Source: Bacillota bacterium
GTDB taxonomy: Bacteria; Bacillota; Sulfobacillia; Sulfobacillales; JAIMBI01
Direction of reading: 5' to 3'
NCBI GenBank assembly: GCA_021846565.1
Contig: JAJZWS010000001.1
Location: forward strand, 19,810 to 83,809
Length of the DNA: 64,000 nucleotides
Positions 58,861 to 64,000 of the stretch are shown here, piece by piece; positions within the stretch are counted from its first letter, which is position 1, and the number at the start of each line of letters is the position of its first letter. Made by a program: the position numbers and the translations under genes. Under the pieces are notes generated by a model, which did no database searches, had not been told where the DNA came from, and saw nothing but the letters and a program-made list of their open reading frames with translations.

Positions 58861-59595
58861 GTGGCAGGCACGGCGAGTGCGCCATCCTCGCGGTGGCGCG
58901 ACGCGGCCACGGTGGTGGCCTGGGTCACGGCCCCGGGCGGGCGAGTGCGTGTCCTGATGATTGAGCGACCCGCCACGCAGCCCGGGTGGCCGGGCCAGTG
59001 GGTGTTTCCTGGGGGCGGCGTCGGCGACGCGGACCGTCGGTGGGCCGAACGGCACCCCGGAGCGGGGCTTTCCACGTTGCAGCCAGCGCCCATCAACCAG
59101 AGCGACTTCATGCATTGGGCCCGGCCCTGGTTCCTTCGGCACCTGGGGTACATGCCAGAAGACGCGTGGCCGGCATGGGACCGCGATCCGCTCGCTAATC
59201 GCGCCGCGGAGGCCACGGCCGCCCGGGAGTTGTGGGAGGAGGCCGGCCTCTGGCTGGGGCCGGCGGTGGACGTGCCCGCGGTGCCGCGCACGGAGCGGAC
59301 GGCTGGTGATCTCGGCTTGCCGGTGGAGCATCTGTCCGTCCTGCGCTATTGGGGCCGCCTGGCCACCCCGCCGCACGAACCTCGCCGATTTGACTGCCGG
59401 TTCTTTGGGCTGGACTGCTCCCGGGCCCCGTGGCCAGCAGCGCGGGGCGCCCCCGCCGAGGTGAAGCGCCTTGCCTGGCGGGATCCCGAGGACGTGCTGC
59501 ACGGGGACGACAGTCCGCTGCCCACGCGCTATGTCCTAGAGCATCTGAGGGCCCTGATCGCTGGGCCAAGGACCGATGACCCCGATAAGGAGTGA
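58861..59595 (+). CDS. NUDIX hydrolase with long insertion in the Nudix box (NUDT19-like)
   Basis: GQWVFPGGGVGDADRRWAER ... ANRAAEATAARELWEEAGLWL. Confidence 0.85.
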   Translation: MAGTASAPSSRWRDAATVVAWVTAPGGRVRVLMIERPATQPGWPGQWVFPGGGVGDADRRWAERHPGAGLSTLQPAPINQSDFMHWARPWFLRHLGYMPEDAWPAWDRDPLANRAAEATAARELWEEAGLWLGPAVDVPAVPRTERTAGDLGLPVEHLSVLRYWGRLATPPHEPRRFDCRFFGLDCSRAPWPAARGAPAEVKRLAWRDPEDVLHGDDSPLPTRYVLEHLRALIAGPRTDDPDKE

Positions 59596-60290
59596 CGGCA
59601 TTGGACATGCGACACGTCCCCACGCATACCGATGATCAAGCGGCGACGATGCCGCACCGCATCAGCGGGGAGCTGGTGCCTGTGCTGGAGTTTGAGCTGA
59701 GTGAGGCCCGAAGCGTCTACTTCGAACACTATATTCTGCTGTACAAGTCGCCTTCCGTTCGGCTGGCGGCTGCCATGCCCCGCGGCGCCTTAAAGCGCCT
59801 GTTGGGCAAAATGCCGGTGTTTTTGACCCGGGCCGAGGGGGACGGCCTGCTGGCGGTCAGCCGGGACGGTCCCGGCCAAGTGTTCGGGGTGCACATTCCC
59901 GCCGGGGGAGCGCTGGAGGTGCGCGAGCATCAGTTTCTGGCCGCCTCGGGCAACCTGGGATACGGATTCTCGCGGGTCCGAGGCGTGGCCAATCTGCTGT
60001 TGGGCGGGTCCGGCTTCTTCGTCGATCGGTTCACCGCCTCCCGGGAGCCCGGGACGCTGTGGCTTCATGCCTACGGCAATCTGGTGGAAGTGGAGCTCGG
60101 CCCGGGCGAGGCGTTTGATGTGGAGCCCGGGGCATGGTGCTACAAGGACGCGGACGTGCGCATGCAGCTGGTGCCGATCAATGTGGCGGCCGGACTGCTC
60201 TCGAGCCACCACCTGCTCTTGAATCGCTTTACCGGACCGGGTCGGGTGGGTATTCAAAGTATGAGCGTCTACTTGCCGTCCGACGAATGA
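59592..60290 (+). CDS. AIM24 family protein
   Basis: LEFELSEARSVYFEHYILLYKSPSVRL; FFVDRFTASREPGTLWLHAYGNLVEVELGPGEAFDVEPG. Confidence 0.75.
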   Translation: MTALDMRHVPTHTDDQAATMPHRISGELVPVLEFELSEARSVYFEHYILLYKSPSVRLAAAMPRGALKRLLGKMPVFLTRAEGDGLLAVSRDGPGQVFGVHIPAGGALEVREHQFLAASGNLGYGFSRVRGVANLLLGGSGFFVDRFTASREPGTLWLHAYGNLVEVELGPGEAFDVEPGAWCYKDADVRMQLVPINVAAGLLSSHHLLLNRFTGPGRVGIQSMSVYLPSDE

Positions 60291-60360
60291 GGTCAAGAAC
60301 GGCACAGCGGCTGCGAATGCTGTGTCACAGACAGATAGGGTAGGGAAGGAGGGGCATCCA

Positions 60361-60873
60361 ATGACCCCCGAGGAGGCGCGGCGGGTGCTGGGGCTCTCGA
60401 GCCCGCGCAACACCGTGGCCGATATCGAAAGTGCGTTCCGACGATCCGCCAAACACCACCACCCGGACGTGCAGCGGGACGCACTGGCGCGGCATGCCGC
60501 CGAGGAGCGGTTTCGGCGGGTGTTGGAAGCACGCCGGACGCTCCGAGCCGTGACCGCGGCTGGACTGCCGAGTTCACCGCCCGGAGGCCGGGCCGCCCCC
60601 CGCCCGGTCCCTCGGGCCGGGCGGGGGCGGCGCGCCTCCCTCGACCGCTCCCTGTTGGGATATGGCGGGTGGATCATAGCGGGCTGGGCGGCCCTGGGCT
60701 TGTTTTCACCGTGGTGGCTGTTGGGGCCCATCGTGGTCACGGTGCTGTGGGCACGACGTCGCGGGGCGTGGTCACGTGGGCGCCTGCAGGCGGCGGCCAT
60801 CGACGTGGGGCGAGCCATGACCGTGGCCGCTGTGGCCGCGGCGGTGGCGATCACGCTCGCGAGCGTTCTGTAG
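60361..60873 (+). CDS. J-domain membrane protein
   Basis: MTPEEARRVLGLSSPRNTVADIESAFRRSAKHHHPDVQRD (HPD motif) plus two C-terminal TMs. Confidence 0.82.
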   Translation: MTPEEARRVLGLSSPRNTVADIESAFRRSAKHHHPDVQRDALARHAAEERFRRVLEARRTLRAVTAAGLPSSPPGGRAAPRPVPRAGRGRRASLDRSLLGYGGWIIAGWAALGLFSPWWLLGPIVVTVLWARRRGAWSRGRLQAAAIDVGRAMTVAAVAAAVAITLASVL

Positions 60874-60881
60874 CACCAGCA

Positions 60882-60914
60882 CCCACCCGCCCGTGCCAAG
60901 CACGGGCGGGTGGG
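60882..60914. terminator. Bidirectional hairpin between J-domain and BI-1 genes
   Basis: CCCACCCGCCCGTG-CCAAG-CACGGGCGGGTGGG, perfect 14-bp stem between convergent genes. Confidence 0.65.
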
Positions 60915-60924
60915 GCCGTGTGGG

Positions 60925-61677
60925 CTAGCGGCGGCGCGCTCCGCCCAGGAACAGCATCAGGAAGTACATGAACAGGTTGACCACGTCCAGCGCCAGTCCC
61001 AGTCCCAAATAGGCCGCAAGACCGTCGTTGGGGCCGTACGCCATCGCCTGGCGCATGCGGGAGAGGTCCACCACCAAGTACAGTTCAAAGACGCCAATGC
61101 CAATCAGGGACCACAGCGGCGACGTCACGAGCCCGGTGGCGGAGCCGATGAACATGGCCAGCACCTGCGTGATCAAGAGGCCCATGAGGGCAACGAACGC
61201 CAGTCCCGAAAGCTTGCTCAAGTCCCAGGGGCTCACGTACGCGATGGCCGCCGTCACCACCAGCGACCCGGCCACCGCCACCACCGCCGACAGTACCGCG
61301 GGCGGCGAGATGCTGAGCCCGTAAGCAAGCGCCAGGCCCAAAAATGGGCTCACCATGAGCATCATGAGACCGCCCAGCAACAGTTCCTTCTTGACGTTGC
61401 CGATGGCTCGGTTCAGCGCCGCCGACAGTACGAACACCAGCACCAGCATGGGCAGCCAGGCAATCGACCCGGAGCGGGCCATCACGGCGTCAAAGCCGGT
61501 GGCCAGCGTGGCGAACGCCCCAAAGGCCGCCACCAGCAGATATAGAGCCATGTACAGCAGGGTGGAACCCATCAGGCTGCCCGTGAGCGTCCACGACGAC
61601 CCATTCTGCGCGAAATAGTAGCCTCGCGCCTGACTGGGGCTCATGGAGCGGGAGCGGCCCGGTGTCCTCCATGCCAT
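60925..61677 (-). CDS. Bax inhibitor-1 / YccA family membrane protein
   Basis: Seven TM pattern; GNVKKELLLGGLMMLMVSPFLGLAL, GIGVFELYLVVDLSRMRQAM. Confidence 0.85.
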   Translation of the reverse strand: MAWRTPGRSRSMSPSQARGYYFAQNGSSWTLTGSLMGSTLLYMALYLLVAAFGAFATLATGFDAVMARSGSIAWLPMLVLVFVLSAALNRAIGNVKKELLLGGLMMLMVSPFLGLALAYGLSISPPAVLSAVVAVAGSLVVTAAIAYVSPWDLSKLSGLAFVALMGLLITQVLAMFIGSATGLVTSPLWSLIGIGVFELYLVVDLSRMRQAMAYGPNDGLAAYLGLGLALDVVNLFMYFLMLFLGGARRR

Positions 61678-61716
61678 GTCCAATCGCCTCCCCAAATCGG
61701 TCACGTTCTGATGTTC

Positions 61717-61743
61717 ACTATACCACCCATGGGACGCGATCAA
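61717..61743 (-). promoter_or_regulatory. Putative promoter (TTGATC-N15-TATAGT) for the BI-1 gene
   Basis: Upstream of GGGGAGG RBS on minus strand; spacing short. Confidence 0.35.
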
Positions 61744-61771
61744 CCGCGCGCCCGCTGGGAGTCCGCTGAGA

Positions 61772-62647
61772 CTATGCCCCGTCGGCACCCCACAACAACT
61801 CGGCGGCGTTGTCCACCAGCACACGGCGACGGACCGCCGGGGGTAGGTCGAGGACGTCAAAGTCATTGAGCTGCCGGCCCAGGTCAAACATGGGAAAGTC
61901 CGTGCCAAACAGAAACTGCTGCGAAAGGCGTCCACGCAATTCGCGCAACACCTCGTCGGGAAGGTATTTATAGCGCCATCCCGAGATGTCAATATATACG
62001 TTGGTTTTGTGCAGCGCCATGGCCAGCGCTTCCAGGTGCCAGGGCCAGCCGACATGGGCCAGGATGAAGCACAGACCCGGGAAGCGCGCGGCCCAGCCAT
62101 CCAGGCGCATGGGCCGCGCGGCGTCCAAGGGCAGCCCCTGGCCCCCGGGCGTCCCGGCACCCACGCCGCTGGTGCCGGTGTGCACCACGATAGGGAAGCC
62201 CAGTTCAGCGGCCGTCCCAAAAAAAGGCTCCCACCGTTCCTCGTCGGGGAGAAAGCCCTGCATCGTGGGGTGGAGCTTGAGCCCCTTAAGGCCCAGCCGC
62301 GCCATTTGATGGAGCCGCGCCACGCCATCCGGCCGCGCCGGGTCAACACTCCCGAATCCCGTGAACACGTCGGAGTGGTGCGCAGCAATCTCCGCCACCC
62401 GCTCGTTGGTCAGCGGGGGGCGGCCTGTGAATCGTTCGGCATCCCAGGCCAGCAACAGCCCGTGGACGCGGGCCGCCCGGTACGTGTCTACCATGGCGTC
62501 CAAGGAACCGGCCGCCATGGTGGTGCGAAAGTAGCGCTCCACAGAGGCCTGGTAAGGTCCCATGGATTCGGTCAGCCACTCGTGGGTGGCGAGGTGCACA
62601 TGCGCGTCAATCGCGCGGATGTTTTCCAGGTCGATTGGGGGTTTCAC
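61772..62647 (-). CDS. Amidohydrolase family protein (metal-dependent TIM barrel)
   Basis: IDAHVHLATHEW, GLKGLKLHPTMQGF, FILAHVGWPWHLEALAMA, FLFGTDFPMFD. Confidence 0.9.
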   Translation of the reverse strand: MKPPIDLENIRAIDAHVHLATHEWLTESMGPYQASVERYFRTTMAAGSLDAMVDTYRAARVHGLLLAWDAERFTGRPPLTNERVAEIAAHHSDVFTGFGSVDPARPDGVARLHQMARLGLKGLKLHPTMQGFLPDEERWEPFFGTAAELGFPIVVHTGTSGVGAGTPGGQGLPLDAARPMRLDGWAARFPGLCFILAHVGWPWHLEALAMALHKTNVYIDISGWRYKYLPDEVLRELRGRLSQQFLFGTDFPMFDLGRQLNDFDVLDLPPAVRRRVLVDNAAELLWGADGA

Positions 62648-62690
62648 GGTTGCCTCCTCTGCTGCCCTTGCCAGCTGTCGCCGACGGTGC

Positions 62691-64000
62691 TTATTCCAGG
62701 TTGAACACGGCCATGCGCAACTCGGTCATCTCCTCCACGGCAAAGCGGGGGCCCTCGCGGCCCTGACCGCTCTGGCCCACGCCTCCGTAGGGCATGAGAT
62801 CGGCCCGGTAGCTCGAGGTGTCGTTGATGATGACGCCTCCCACCCGAAGGTGCTTGACGGCGTACCAGGCCCGATTCACGTCGCGGGTGAACACGCCCGC
62901 CTGCAGGCCGTACTCGGACTGGTTGACCGAATCCACCGCGTCTTCAAAGCGGTCGTAAGGCACCAGCACGGCCACCGGGCCAAACACTTCGTCGCACACC
63001 ACCCGCATGGCGGGCGTGACGCGGGTCAGGAGGGTGGGGGCCATCAGCGCCCCGGTGCGACCGCCGCCCAAAACCACCTCGGCACCCGCCTGAACCGCCT
63101 CGTCGACCCACTCCTCGACGCGTTCGGCCTCCGCCTTGCTGATAAGTGGCCCCACGTCCGTCGTGGGGTCCAGGGGGTTGCCAACCACCAAGCGTTCGGT
63201 GGCGGACGTGATGAGTTCCAAAAACGCATCAAAGACCGAGGCCTGCACGTAGATGCGCTGCACCGAGATGCAGGACTGGCCCGCCTGGGAAAATGCGCGG
63301 CGCGCCAGCAGGTTCGCGGCCGTCGCAAGGTCGGCGTCGCTGTGCACGATGTTGCCCGAGTTGTTGCCCAGCTCGAGCGTCACGCGGGCGCGCCCTGACG
63401 CCGCCTTGATGCCGAATCCCACCGGCGGGCTGCCGGTAAACGTGATGAAGTTGACGCCGGGATGGCGCACCAGCGCGTCTCCCACCTCCGCTCCTGACCC
63501 CACCACCAGGTTTAGAAAGCCCGCCGGCAAGCCAGACGCGGCCAGCAGCTCCACCAGCCGCACGGACGAGAGCGGGGTGGACGTGGCCGGCTTGAGCACC
63601 ACGGCGTTGCCGGCCGCAATCGCCGGGGCCACCTTGTGGCACACCAGGTTCAGCGGAAAGTTAAACGGTGTGATGGCTGCCACGACGCCGACTGGCACCC
63701 GGACGTAGAGGCCCACCCGCTGCTCTCCACCTGGGGAGGCGTCGAGGGGAACCGTCTCGCCGTGAAGCGACAGCGCCGCGCGGGCGGACAGCACCAAGGT
63801 TTCCACCGCCCGGTCCACTTCAGCCCGCGCGTCCTTCCAGGGCTTGCCGCCTTCCTGGACGATGACACGAGCCCAGTCGTCGGCCTGGGCCCGGAGGCTC
63901 GAGGCCGCCGCCTCGAGGATGGCGGCCCGCTGTCGGGGCGGGATGGGGTGGGCCGCGGCCGCCTGGGCCGCCGCGACCGCCCGTCCGACGTCCTCTCCGC
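62691..64000 (-). CDS. Aldehyde dehydrogenase family protein, truncated by the window end
   Basis: ITPFNFPLNLVCHKVAPAIAAGNAVVLKPATSTPLSS, FTGSPPVGFGI, SQAGQSCISVQRIYV; frame open to position 64000. Confidence 0.93.
   Translation of the reverse strand, partial: GEDVGRAVAAAQAAAAHPIPPRQRAAILEAAASSLRAQADDWARVIVQEGGKPWKDARAEVDRAVETLVLSARAALSLHGETVPLDASPGGEQRVGLYVRVPVGVVAAITPFNFPLNLVCHKVAPAIAAGNAVVLKPATSTPLSSVRLVELLAASGLPAGFLNLVVGSGAEVGDALVRHPGVNFITFTGSPPVGFGIKAASGRARVTLELGNNSGNIVHSDADLATAANLLARRAFSQAGQSCISVQRIYVQASVFDAFLELITSATERLVVGNPLDPTTDVGPLISKAEAERVEEWVDEAVQAGAEVVLGGGRTGALMAPTLLTRVTPAMRVVCDEVFGPVAVLVPYDRFEDAVDSVNQSEYGLQAGVFTRDVNRAWYAVKHLRVGGVIINDTSSYRADLMPYGGVGQSGQGREGPRFAVEEMTELRMAVFNLE

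Noticed and set aside
58663-59502. Long N-terminal extension of the 57961 minus-strand ORF
   Set aside because: Overlaps the NUDIX gene antisense; domain-like sequence begins at 58662.

Overview
A 64 kb window of a high-GC chromosome. I judge it to be a Firmicutes/Sulfobacillus-like lineage because it carries SigI/RsgI, CodY, GTG starts and ruvCAB; that placement is inference. Left to right: a core block (nadE, yebC, ruvC-ruvA-ruvB, sigI-rsgI, yajC); a Glu/Leu-type dehydrogenase plus methylmalonyl-CoA/propionyl-CoA operon that includes a 59-aa ORF missing from the supplied ORF track; a peroxiredoxin; an acyl-CoA ligase + SDR + GGDEF block preceded by a decayed ABC ATPase; a four-gene ABC-2 type system whose two ATPases carry complementary active-site losses; a frameshifted D-threonine-aldolase-like pseudogene; codY; pxpBCA; an Asp-box lipoprotein; BrkB, slipin and PBP2; and a gene-poor accessory patch (~32.95-37.6 kb) holding a DAO-family oxidoreductase flanked by diverged dispersed repeats. 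This is followed by a ~21 kb envelope-glycan locus (DUF4012, flippase, complete hddC/hddA/gmhA/gmhB GDP-heptose module, many glycosyltransferases, a large exported protein, DUF1616) and a tail with NUDIX, AIM24, J-domain, BI-1, amidohydrolase and ALDH (truncated by the window end). No rRNA, tRNA or CRISPR array was recognised. All family calls come from reading the translated sequence; no database search was run.
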